The notes under the pieces: generated by a model | The model's database searches: none | What the model was told of the DNA's origin: nothing | What the model saw: the letters and a program-made list of their open reading frames with translations, nothing else | Shown here: positions 6,376-12,564 of the stretch, piece after piece | Numbering within the stretch: position 1 is the stretch's first letter | Layout: each line of letters starts with the position of its first letter | Position numbers and translations under genes: made by a program | From: JAJFVC01 sp039698075 | GTDB taxonomy: Bacteria > Planctomycetota > Planctomycetia > Pirellulales > Thermoguttaceae | Direction: 5' to 3' | DNA: 12,564 nucleotides | NCBI GenBank assembly: GCA_039698075.1 | Contig: JBDKTJ010000081.1 | Span: 1-12,564, forward strand

Positions 6376-7515
6376 ATGAAATTTCCTACTTGGACACGAC
6401 GTTTGCCCTGGTCGATCGTGGTCGCCGCCCTGCTGTTGAACGGCTTGGGGCTGGCGGCCATTGCGAGGGTCGAAGAATTGACCGACGGCAGCGGCCGTTT
6501 TTTGCATCAACAGGCGGCTTACTCTCTGCTCGCGTTGGTCGTCATGCTGCTGATGACGATTCCCAACTATCAGACGATCGGCCGCTACGGCTATGCGATT
6601 TTCGCGACGTCCTTGTTGCTGTTGGCGGCCGTGTATTTGCATCCGCCGATCAACGAGGCGCGCCGCTGGATTCGCTTGGGACCGCTGGGCATTCAGCCGT
6701 CCGAGTTCGCCAAAGTGGCCTACGTGTTGGCGTTGGCCCGCTATCTGATGCACCGCGACAACTACCGGCGGCTGCGAGGGCTTTTGGGGCCGCTCGCGCT
6801 GACGCTGCTGCCGGTGCTGTTGGTGCTCCGCGAACCGGACCTCGGCAGTTCGTCCGTATTCTTTCCGGTGTTTTTCGTGATGCTTTTTGCGGCCGGCGCC
6901 AAACGGCGCGATCTGGCCTGCGTCGTTGCGGCCGGCGTGCTGGTGCTGCCGCTGCTTTGGACGCAGATGAATCTCGATCAGAAATCCCGCGTCGTCTCGT
7001 TGTTCGATCAACCGCCGCCGGGCCAAATGCCCAGCCGAGAGGCTTATCAACTGTATCAGGCCAAGCAGTTGCGGGCCATGGGCGGCGTTTGGGGCAGTCT
7101 GCTGGCCGGCCAGCCCACCGACGATCCGGTCACGTATCGGTTGCCGGAGGCGCAAAGCGATTTCATTTTCACCGTGGTGGGCGAGCGCTTTGGTTTGCCG
7201 GGCACGGCGCTGGTGCTATTGCTTTTCGCGTGGATCGTGGGCCGGGCCGTCGCCATCGCTCAAGAGACTCGCGAACCCTTCGGACGGCTGTTGGCCGTCG
7301 GCGTCGCGACGCTGTTCGCCGTTGAAACGCTCATTCACGCGGGCGTAACGGTCGGGCTGCTTCCGATCACGGGCATTTCGCTTCCGCTGGTCAGCCACGG
7401 CGGCTCGGGGCTTTTGGCCCACGCCCTGGCGTTGGGATTGCTGCTCAACGTCGGACTGCGGCCCGGTTACGAAATGGCCAACGAACCGTTTCGTTACGTA
7501 GTGAACCCCGACTAG
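6376..7515 (+). CDS. rodA: SEDS-family peptidoglycan glycosyltransferase, RodA/FtsW type
   Basis: The 379-residue protein is a polytopic membrane protein with about ten hydrophobic helices (near 12-30, 46-62, 70-89, 108-125, 138-151, 155-174, 178-196, 273-296, 303-323, 333-361) and a long outer loop at about 197-272. SEDS proteins polymerise lipid II into glycan strands together with a class B penicillin-binding protein. Signature motifs are RRWIRLGPLGIQPSEFAK (96-113), EPDLGSS (153-159, usually QPDLGT), the loop motif LPEAQSDFIFTVVGE (256-270) with the essential Asp at 262, and LLPITGISLPLVSHGGSG (328-344, usually VSYGGSS). RodA is favoured over FtsW by overall feel and by the biology of planctomycetes, most of which divide without FtsZ; this is not proven by sequence. 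No MreBCD or class B PBP gene is beside it. AAGG lies only 1 nt before the ATG. Its stop overlaps that of the converging gene. Confidence 0.9.
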   Translation: MKFPTWTRRLPWSIVVAALLLNGLGLAAIARVEELTDGSGRFLHQQAAYSLLALVVMLLMTIPNYQTIGRYGYAIFATSLLLLAAVYLHPPINEARRWIRLGPLGIQPSEFAKVAYVLALARYLMHRDNYRRLRGLLGPLALTLLPVLLVLREPDLGSSSVFFPVFFVMLFAAGAKRRDLACVVAAGVLVLPLLWTQMNLDQKSRVVSLFDQPPPGQMPSREAYQLYQAKQLRAMGGVWGSLLAGQPTDDPVTYRLPEAQSDFIFTVVGERFGLPGTALVLLLFAWIVGRAVAIAQETREPFGRLLAVGVATLFAVETLIHAGVTVGLLPITGISLPLVSHGGSGLLAHALALGLLLNVGLRPGYEMANEPFRYVVNPD

Positions 7516-8780
7516 CGATCGCGGCGGCTTGGCCATTGCTCGTGGACCGAAGGCCAAGAACTGCCGCTTTCGGCTTTCACGCGGAGGTCGTCGAACGAGA
7601 CTTCACCGACCGCGCCGAGCAGTCCGATCCGAACGATGGCCTCGCGGGCCTTTTGGGGCACGCTGATCTGCCGGGTTTCGGTCTGCCAATCGAACGTGCC
7701 TCGCCACGGTCCCAGAGCCGCTTCGCTGAGCCACGCCCGATTTTCGTCGTAAAACCCGATGGTCACGCCGGGCAACTGCCGGGCGTCTTGGCCGGGTCGG
7801 ATGTCCTTGCCTCGCACGCGAACCGACACCGTCAAGCGGGAGACTTTGCGGCCGTCGACCGCGAACCCCTGCAGCGCGTTGGCGTTGCGGCCGGCCAACG
7901 TGTTGCTGAACACAACATAGCGATGGCCCTCGGGCGCGTCCTTCGCCTCGACGACCTTCAACTGTCGTTGATAGTGCCAACCGGTCGGCGAGAGCGGATC
8001 GCCGCCGGCCTCTTCGAAGCCGCCGTTTTCGATCGCCGGCCGAGCGGGGTCGGGCAACACCTTGCGGCGCGATTCGGCCCGGCCCGTCATCGGCACGAAT
8101 AGCGTCGCCTCGAGCGCCTTCGACACCATCTTGCCGTGTTCCTTCTTCAACAAATACAACGTTTGCTGATAACGCTGTCCCAACGGGATCACCATCAGCC
8201 CGCCCTCGCGAAGCTGCTCGACCAGCGCCGGCGGCACGTTTTCGGGCGAGCAGGTGACGATGATTTTGTCGAACGGAGCGTGCTCCGGCCAGCCTTGATA
8301 GCCGTCGCCTACGCGGCAGTGGACATTTTTGTAATGCAGCCGTTCGAGCGTTTTGGCCGCCTTGGCGCCCAGCGGGGCGACGATCTCGATCGTGTACACC
8401 TCGGCCACCAGCGGCGACAACACGGCCGCTTGATAGCCGCTGCCGGTGCCAATCTCCAACACCTTGTCGGTCGGCCGCGGATCGAGCGCCGCGGTCATGT
8501 AGGCTACGACGAACGGCGGCGAGATGGTCTGGCCCTCGCCGATCGGCATCGCCATGTCGAGATACGCGCTTTTGCGGTGCGTGACGGACACGAATTCGTG
8601 CCGTGGAGTCTTGCGCATCGCCTCGATCACCCTTTTATTCTTGACGCCCGCCGCGACAATTTCATCGTCGACCATTTTGTTGCGGGCCGTCTCGAACGTC
8701 GAATGCGACTGGGCCCATGCCGCGCCCGACATGACGACGATCAGACAAAAAACGGCGAGATTTCGAATTTGCGAAGTCAT
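7512..8780 (-). CDS. pcm: Exported protein-L-isoaspartate O-methyltransferase with C-terminal carbohydrate-binding-like domain
   Basis: The 422-residue protein has three parts. Residues 1-23 are a signal peptide (hydrophobic core LAVFCLIVVMSGAAWA, cleavage before Gln 24). Residues 30-235 are a complete PIMT, which uses S-adenosylmethionine to methylate L-isoaspartyl residues in damaged proteins: RHEFV (60-64), PIGEGQTISPP with the conserved Ser 87, the SAM-binding EIGTGSGYQAAVLS (109-122), GDGYQGWPEHAPFD (158-171) and GGLMVIPLG (193-201). Residues 248-402 look like a jelly-roll of the CBM4/9 or galactose-binding type: IENGGFEEAGG, a Trp-containing turn, SVRVRG, and the terminal strand VSFDDLRV. 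Ordinary PIMTs have about 210 residues and no such tail. The start at 8780 has only a weak GGTG upstream but gives the complete signal peptide. It is divergent from the radical SAM gene and converges with rodA, overlapping by 4 bp. Function outside the cytoplasm is an inference. Confidence 0.92.
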   Translation of the reverse strand: MTSQIRNLAVFCLIVVMSGAAWAQSHSTFETARNKMVDDEIVAAGVKNKRVIEAMRKTPRHEFVSVTHRKSAYLDMAMPIGEGQTISPPFVVAYMTAALDPRPTDKVLEIGTGSGYQAAVLSPLVAEVYTIEIVAPLGAKAAKTLERLHYKNVHCRVGDGYQGWPEHAPFDKIIVTCSPENVPPALVEQLREGGLMVIPLGQRYQQTLYLLKKEHGKMVSKALEATLFVPMTGRAESRRKVLPDPARPAIENGGFEEAGGDPLSPTGWHYQRQLKVVEAKDAPEGHRYVVFSNTLAGRNANALQGFAVDGRKVSRLTVSVRVRGKDIRPGQDARQLPGVTIGFYDENRAWLSEAALGPWRGTFDWQTETRQISVPQKAREAIVRIGLLGAVGEVSFDDLRVKAESGSSWPSVHEQWPSRRDR

Positions 8781-8852
8781 GATGTTTCACCAGGCAACGA
8801 ATGGACACGCCCTGCAAGACGGGCTCCCAACGGATCCCGCGGACTTGGTGGA

Positions 8853-8868
8853 ATTTTACCTTATTCTA
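8853..8868 (-). promoter_or_regulatory. Candidate -10 boxes for the pcm-like gene
   Basis: On the minus strand TAGAAT (8868-8863) and TAAAAT (8858-8853), each 5/6 to consensus, lie about 75-85 nt upstream of the ATG at 8780. Neither has a convincing -35 box at the right distance. Weak call. Confidence 0.25.
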
Positions 8869-8910
8869 GCCCGCGGTCGAATTGTCCCCCTGTTTTTCGC
8901 CGCACCGATC

Positions 8911-8919
8911 TGCCATAAT
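8911..8919 (+). promoter_or_regulatory. Candidate extended -10 promoter of the radical SAM gene
   Basis: TGC followed by CATAAT (8914-8919, 5/6) forms an extended -10 element; there is no clear -35 box, which extended -10 promoters can lack. A start near 8926 would leave about 37 nt before the ATG at 8963. Confidence 0.4.
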
Positions 8920-8962
8920 CCAAAAAGTCGCCAAAAATGCCGAAAATCGCAGTTGTAGGAGC

Positions 8963-10729
8963 ATGGTGAACCAGTCGCTGAAGGATACGATCGTCGATCG
9001 CTTGCTGCCGCGGGTGCAAACGCCGGCCCAATACACCGGCGGCGAGTGGAACTCCGTCGTCAAAAACCACGGCGACGTGCGCGGCACGCTCTGTCTGGCC
9101 TTTCCCGACGCCTACTCGATCGGCATGAGCCATCATGGGCTGCAAGTGCTTTACCATGTGATGAACCGCCGCGATTGGGCGTGCGAGCGGGCCTTCTGTC
9201 CCATCACCGACATGGAGCAACTGCTCCGCGAACACCGGCTCCCGCTGTTCAGCCTCGAAACGTTCACGCCGCTTTCGGCGTTCGACGTGCTGGGCTTCAC
9301 GCTGCAATACGATCTTTGTTACAGCAACGTGCTGACGATGCTCGACTTGGGCGGCATCCCGTTGGACGCCCGGCAGCGCACGATGGACCATCCGCTGGTG
9401 ATCGCCGGCGGCCCGTGTGCGGCGAATCCCGAACCGATGTCGCGTTTTTTCGATCTGTTCGTCCTCGGCGACGGCGAACCCTCGCTGCCCGAGGTGTGCG
9501 ATCTCTGGAAAGAGCTGAAACGGTCGGGCCGGGACCGCGAAAGCCTGCTGGCCGAAATGGCCTCGCGGTTGCCTTACGTCTACGTGCCGCGATTCTACGA
9601 GCCGCAAGCCGACGGCCGCGTGCTGCCGATCCGTCCGAGCGTTCCGACCGTCGTCGAGCCGTGCGTGGCGGCCGATCTGGACGCTTGTCCGCTGCCGCCG
9701 GCGCCGATCGTGCCGTATGTCGAATGCGTCCACGATCGCATCACGATTGAAATCATGCGCGGCTGCCCCGGCCACTGCCGATTCTGCCAAAGCACGACGC
9801 TGAAGCGTCCCATGCGATTCCGTTCGGTCGACACGATCGTGCAAACCGCGTTGGACCAATACCACGCGACCGGCTACAACGAGATTTCGCTGCTGTCGCT
9901 TTCGTCGAGCGACTATCCCCAGTTCGACGAACTGATGCGGCGGCTGCAAGAGACCTTCCGGCCGCTGGGCGTGTCCGTCTCGCTGCCCAGCCTGCGAATC
10001 AACGAGCAACTGCGGCAGATCGGCGAGCTGATGAACACGGACCGCCACTCGGGCCTGACGCTGGCGCCCGAGGCCGCCCTGGAGAACATGCGCCGCCGGA
10101 TCGGCAAACCGATCACCAACGACGACCTGCTGGCCGGTTGCCGCCGGGCGTTTGAAAACGGATTTTCGCGGGTCAAACTCTACTTCATGTGCGGGCTGCC
10201 CGGCGAACAGCAGGCCGACTTGGAGGGAATCGTCGAGCTGTCTGAAACCATCTCACAGTTGGGCCGCGAAGTGCGAGGACGGCTGGCCGACGTCGTGGCC
10301 AATGTGTCGAACTTCGTGCCGAAGCCGCAAACGCCGTTTCAATGGCACGCGATGCAACGACGCGAGTATTTTTCTTGGGCGCACGATCTCTTGCGTCGAA
10401 CGAAACGGCTGCGCAGCGTGCAACTGAAGTGTCACGACATCGAGACGAGTCTGTTGGAGGGCGTGCTGTGCCGCGGCGATCGTCGCTTGAGTGCGGCGAT
10501 TGAATTGGCGTGGCGCCGCGGTGCGCGTTTTGACGGCTGGGCCGAACATTTTCAACCGACCCTCTGGCATCAGGCGCTGGCCGACTGCGGCGTCGACCTC
10601 GATCAAATCCTGCACGTCCCCTGCCCTGCCCCGTCCGCGTTAGCCTGGAACCACATCACCATCCGTCAGGGCCGGCAATACCTCGAACGCGAACGAGACA
10701 AGGCGGCGGACGAGACCGTCGAACGTTAG
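8963..10729 (+). CDS. TIGR03960-type radical SAM protein with B12-binding-like N-terminal region
   Basis: The 588-residue protein belongs to a widespread radical SAM family of unknown reaction. The start of the family, QSLKDTIVDRLLPRVQTPAQY, falls at residues 4-24. Residues about 40-200 contain LCLAFPDAYSIGMSHHGLQVLY, a predicted cobalamin-binding-like alpha/beta fold, with VIAGGPCAANPEPM and VLGDGEPSLPEV. The radical SAM core has the cluster motif CPGHCRFC with Cys 268, 272 and 275, then SLSSSDYPQFDELM, SLPSLRI, LTLAPEAALENMRRRIGK and KLYFMCGLPGE. The C-terminus is the family's own region (about 480-588). The ATG at 8963 fits family starts; AGGAG is only 1 nt upstream, so the adjacent GTG at 8966 (spacing 4) may be used instead. 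The frame also opens earlier, to 8882, which would enter the promoter. In many bacteria this family is fused or adjacent to a DUF2344 (TIGR03936) partner; none follows here. Confidence 0.92.
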   Translation: MVNQSLKDTIVDRLLPRVQTPAQYTGGEWNSVVKNHGDVRGTLCLAFPDAYSIGMSHHGLQVLYHVMNRRDWACERAFCPITDMEQLLREHRLPLFSLETFTPLSAFDVLGFTLQYDLCYSNVLTMLDLGGIPLDARQRTMDHPLVIAGGPCAANPEPMSRFFDLFVLGDGEPSLPEVCDLWKELKRSGRDRESLLAEMASRLPYVYVPRFYEPQADGRVLPIRPSVPTVVEPCVAADLDACPLPPAPIVPYVECVHDRITIEIMRGCPGHCRFCQSTTLKRPMRFRSVDTIVQTALDQYHATGYNEISLLSLSSSDYPQFDELMRRLQETFRPLGVSVSLPSLRINEQLRQIGELMNTDRHSGLTLAPEAALENMRRRIGKPITNDDLLAGCRRAFENGFSRVKLYFMCGLPGEQQADLEGIVELSETISQLGREVRGRLADVVANVSNFVPKPQTPFQWHAMQRREYFSWAHDLLRRTKRLRSVQLKCHDIETSLLEGVLCRGDRRLSAAIELAWRRGARFDGWAEHFQPTLWHQALADCGVDLDQILHVPCPAPSALAWNHITIRQGRQYLERERDKAADETVER

Positions 10730-10746
10730 GGCGCATTTCACAAACC

Positions 10747-10817
10747 TGTAGCGTGTCGATCGCTTTCGGAACCGTAGAATCAAGCCGCCGGTAACGCTAC
10801 ACGTCCGTGCGACACGC
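10747..10817. repeat. Nested inverted repeats between convergent genes
   Basis: TGTAGCGT (10747-10754) is perfectly complementary to ACGCTACA (10794-10801), and the overlapping GCGTGTCG (10751-10758) to CGACACGC (10810-10817). The left segment could pair with either right segment but not fully with both. There is no T-tract, so an intrinsic terminator is unlikely; a REP-like intergenic element or a structured end for the converging transcripts is possible. Confidence 0.5.
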
Positions 10818-10818
10818 A

Positions 10819-12300
10819 CTAGCGGATGAGTCGGTTCAGCAGAACATCGAGCGAGATCATCGCGATGCGGGTAATCCTGTCGGACGTGGCAAACGGCAGA
10901 TAGAGATGCCCATTGTGGATCATCGCCCCGCACGAGTACGCCACGTTCGGCACGTAACCGTCGCGTTCCTTTTCGGTCGGCGTGATCAATGGCTTGTCGA
11001 GACAGCCGATCACCTTCGTCGGATCGTTAATGTCCAGCAGCATTGCGCCGATGCCGTACGTGCGCATCGGACCGACGCCGTGGGTCAACAGCAGCCAACC
11101 TTCCGGCGTTTCCAACGGCGAGCCGCAATTGCCGATTTGCACGAATTCCCAGGGATTTCTGGGCGTTCGCAATAACTCGGCCGTTTCCCAGAAGTGGACG
11201 ATATCGGAAAACATGATGTAAAGATTCTCGCCGTCGATGCGGGAGCACATCACATAGTGTCCGCCAATCCGCCGCGGGAAAAGCGCCATGCCTTTGTTCT
11301 GCGCACAGGCGCCGTTGATCGTATGCACGCCGACCCTGCTGAAGTCGCGGGTTTCAATCAGTTGCGGGAGTATGCGGTAGCCATCGAACGCCGTGCAGGT
11401 GCCGTAGTAGGTCACCGTGCCATCGTCGTCCACAAAGCGAACCATCCGCAGGTCTTCGATGCCGTGGCTTTCGTTGCTGGTCTGGGGAAAAATAACCACC
11501 TCGGACGCATCGGCGTCCCTTGGAAGCTCCAATTGATAATTCGATTGGGCCAACCAACGGATGTCTTGGAACGATGCTTCGAGCGGAAGTTTTTCGGACG
11601 CCGCATCCCGCGCCTCGGTGATGGCATGTTCCAGTTGCGCCAATGTGAACGAGTCGGCAAGACGGCCCAGCACGAGATCCACCGCCCCGTCGGGAACGTC
11701 AATGTCCTTCAGCTTGCGTCGAAACAAGACCTTGTCGTATTGTTTGTCGGGAAGAACGCGGATGGGCCTGGCGAGATGCCCGCATGGGTCGATCTGAATC
11801 TGGTGGTCGGCGGTGATGATGCCGGAACGGAAGACGATCGACGATACGTGCCCTTCGCCCGTGGCGCGAAGACTCATGATGAACCGCACCGCGCCGGCCG
11901 GCACGTTCCGCTGGCTGTGATGCGGGACGATCGACGGATTGAACAGCGCCGCCGACTCGATCGAATACTCCGCGGTCAAATAGGATCCGATCAGCAGCCG
12001 ACGATGGTGCGAGAGGTCGTCCGAACAGCCGATCATCGTCATGGCCGTGCGGCAATTCTCCTCAAACACGGAGGCGATGTTGACGTGACGGGCGCGGAAC
12101 TTTACCAGGACCTCGTCCAACAATCGATCCACCTGCCCGCCGCTCAGACTGTTGACCCGATCGACGATATTGTAAATCCTCGCCTCACCGCCGGGATCGA
12201 AAAACCGGGTAATAACGCGGCGAATATCGCTGGTCAACGTGACCGGGAGACGTTGGACGCTCAAAACACTACGTTTGCCATTGCCGTTTTTTGATCCCAT
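10819..12300 (-). CDS. GH130-family beta-mannoside phosphorylase or hydrolase
   Basis: The 493-residue protein has an N-terminal region of about 120 residues (with VQRLPVTLTSDIRRVITRFF at 15-34) followed by the five-bladed beta-propeller of the GH130/DUF377 type. Family landmarks are HGIEDLRMVRF (279-289), YYGTCTAFDG (298-307), NKGMALFPRRIGGHYVMCSR (335-354), GSPLETPEGWLLLTHGVG (393-410), YGIGAMLLDINDPTKVIG (415-432), GYVPNVAYSCGAM (448-460) and FATSDRITRIA (470-480), where most members have YYGAAD. GH130 enzymes phosphorolyse or hydrolyse beta-mannosidic bonds. The basic residues K336 and H408 would suit a phosphate-using enzyme, but I cannot decide between phosphorylase and hydrolase. There is no signal peptide, so it is probably cytoplasmic. 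There is no Shine-Dalgarno before the ATG at 12300. It converges with the radical SAM gene and lies 152 nt after a DUF2442-like gene on the same strand. Confidence 0.9.
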   Translation of the reverse strand: MGSKNGNGKRSVLSVQRLPVTLTSDIRRVITRFFDPGGEARIYNIVDRVNSLSGGQVDRLLDEVLVKFRARHVNIASVFEENCRTAMTMIGCSDDLSHHRRLLIGSYLTAEYSIESAALFNPSIVPHHSQRNVPAGAVRFIMSLRATGEGHVSSIVFRSGIITADHQIQIDPCGHLARPIRVLPDKQYDKVLFRRKLKDIDVPDGAVDLVLGRLADSFTLAQLEHAITEARDAASEKLPLEASFQDIRWLAQSNYQLELPRDADASEVVIFPQTSNESHGIEDLRMVRFVDDDGTVTYYGTCTAFDGYRILPQLIETRDFSRVGVHTINGACAQNKGMALFPRRIGGHYVMCSRIDGENLYIMFSDIVHFWETAELLRTPRNPWEFVQIGNCGSPLETPEGWLLLTHGVGPMRTYGIGAMLLDINDPTKVIGCLDKPLITPTEKERDGYVPNVAYSCGAMIHNGHLYLPFATSDRITRIAMISLDVLLNRLIR

Positions 12301-12306
12301 GAAGAT

Positions 12307-12315
12307 AGTTTAGCA
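12307..12315 (-). promoter_or_regulatory. Candidate extended -10 giving a leaderless GH130 transcript
   Basis: On the minus strand TGC (12315-12313) followed by TAAACT (12312-12307, 4/6) ends 6 nt before the ATG at 12300. A transcript starting the usual 7 nt downstream would begin at the start codon itself. No -35 box is clear, and the rest of 12301-12452 shows no gene or terminator I can support. Confidence 0.3.
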
Positions 12316-12452
12316 TGTTGCGGGGTCTCGACCACCCACCGACCGGAAAAGGACGCAAAAACACCAGGGCGACAAAAAGAGGCTCATCGACGGGGGGTCG
12401 CGCGGTCGGTCGAATGGCCAAAGTTGACCGTAGCGACAAACCTTTTCGCTCG

Positions 12453-12564
12453 TTAACGGCGCACAACATCCACAAGCGGAAATTGATCGGGATTTTTGAG
12501 CGCGGCAAGTTCGAGATCGACGTCGAGCTTCGGCCAATGGAGATGAAAGCCGTGCAACAAGGTT
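12453..12564 (-). CDS. C-terminal end of a DUF2442-like small protein (partial, N-terminus off the right edge)
   Basis: The minus strand is open from base 12564 to a TAA at 12455-12453, giving 36 residues that contain GFHLHWPKLDVDLELAAL and then NPDQFPLVDVVRR. The HWPxLDxDL core is what I know from DUF2442, a small family of unknown function often found as short stand-alone genes, sometimes beside DUF4160 in toxin-antitoxin-like pairs. Only the tail is in the window, so the full length and partner cannot be seen. The opposite strand is also open here from an ATG at 12414, but without RBS or family resemblance. Confidence 0.6.
   Translation of the reverse strand, partial: TLLHGFHLHWPKLDVDLELAALKNPDQFPLVDVVRR

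Noticed and set aside
8861..10048. Minus-strand open frame of 395 codons opposite the radical SAM gene
   Set aside because: It is antisense to the conserved radical SAM core and has an Arg/His/Gln-rich shadow composition.
11194..12294. Plus-strand open frame of 366 codons opposite GH130
   Set aside because: The minus-strand GH130 frame carries all the family motifs; this is its shadow.
12414..12564. Plus-strand start at 12414 running off the right edge
   Set aside because: No RBS and no family resemblance, whereas the opposite strand shows the DUF2442-like HWPxLDxDL core.
1..12564. CRISPR array, tRNA/rRNA genes, insertion sequences or attachment sites
   Set aside because: I saw no regularly spaced direct repeats, cloverleaf or rRNA-like segments, transposase or integrase frames or flanking duplications.

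Overview
The window looks like chromosomal DNA of a planctomycete, most likely a member of the Pirellulales or a relative. The best marker is the gene at 5413-6132: its C-terminal domain matches the Planctomycetes-specific TIGR03000 family, placed behind a signal peptide, a cysteine/tyrosine/glycine-rich region and a proline-rich linker. High GC, strong third-position GC bias, AT-rich promoter islands and long antisense shadow frames fit this. No rRNA, tRNA, CRISPR array, transposase, integrase or phage gene was seen, so this is mostly ordinary chromosome with a few odd proteins.

Layout. (1) 1-1859, minus: the first 619 residues of a secreted multidomain protein of unknown function, cut by the left edge; its GTG start, signal peptide, RBS and promoter are visible. 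(2) 2133-5168, minus: a compact unit asd - truA - GT4 glycosyltransferase, with gaps of 14 and 22 nt, driven by a strong extended -10 promoter at 5281-5309. A 7-bp tandem repeat sits at the truA/glycosyltransferase junction. (3) 5339-5384: a strong, probably bidirectional terminator, followed by the TIGR03000 gene (minus). (4) 6133-6375: an AT-rich divergent control region with two inverted repeats. (5) 6376-7515, plus: a RodA/FtsW-type (SEDS) gene whose stop shares the CTAG palindrome with the stop of the converging gene. (6) 7512-8780, minus: a protein-L-isoaspartate methyltransferase with a signal peptide and a C-terminal carbohydrate-binding-like beta-sandwich domain. (7) 8963-10729, plus: a TIGR03960-type radical SAM protein. 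(8) 10819-12300, minus: a GH130-type mannoside phosphorylase/hydrolase. (9) 12453-12564, minus: the last 36 residues of a DUF2442-like protein, cut by the right edge.

How the genes may work together. Several concern the cell envelope or glycans. Asd feeds the aspartate pathway, which supplies diaminopimelate for peptidoglycan as well as lysine, threonine and methionine; RodA polymerises glycan strands; the GT4 enzyme makes an unknown glycoconjugate; GH130 enzymes act on beta-mannosides; the first gene and the TIGR03000 protein are exported. Apart from the asd-truA-GT4 unit, the genes are singly transcribed in alternating directions, so a joint pathway is not shown. I found no convincing new multi-gene system. 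The most unusual items are the exported isoaspartyl methyltransferase fused to a carbohydrate-binding-like domain, the Cys-rich TIGR03000 protein with its inverted-repeat control region, the unfamiliar secreted protein at the left edge, and signs of leaderless or SD-less translation.
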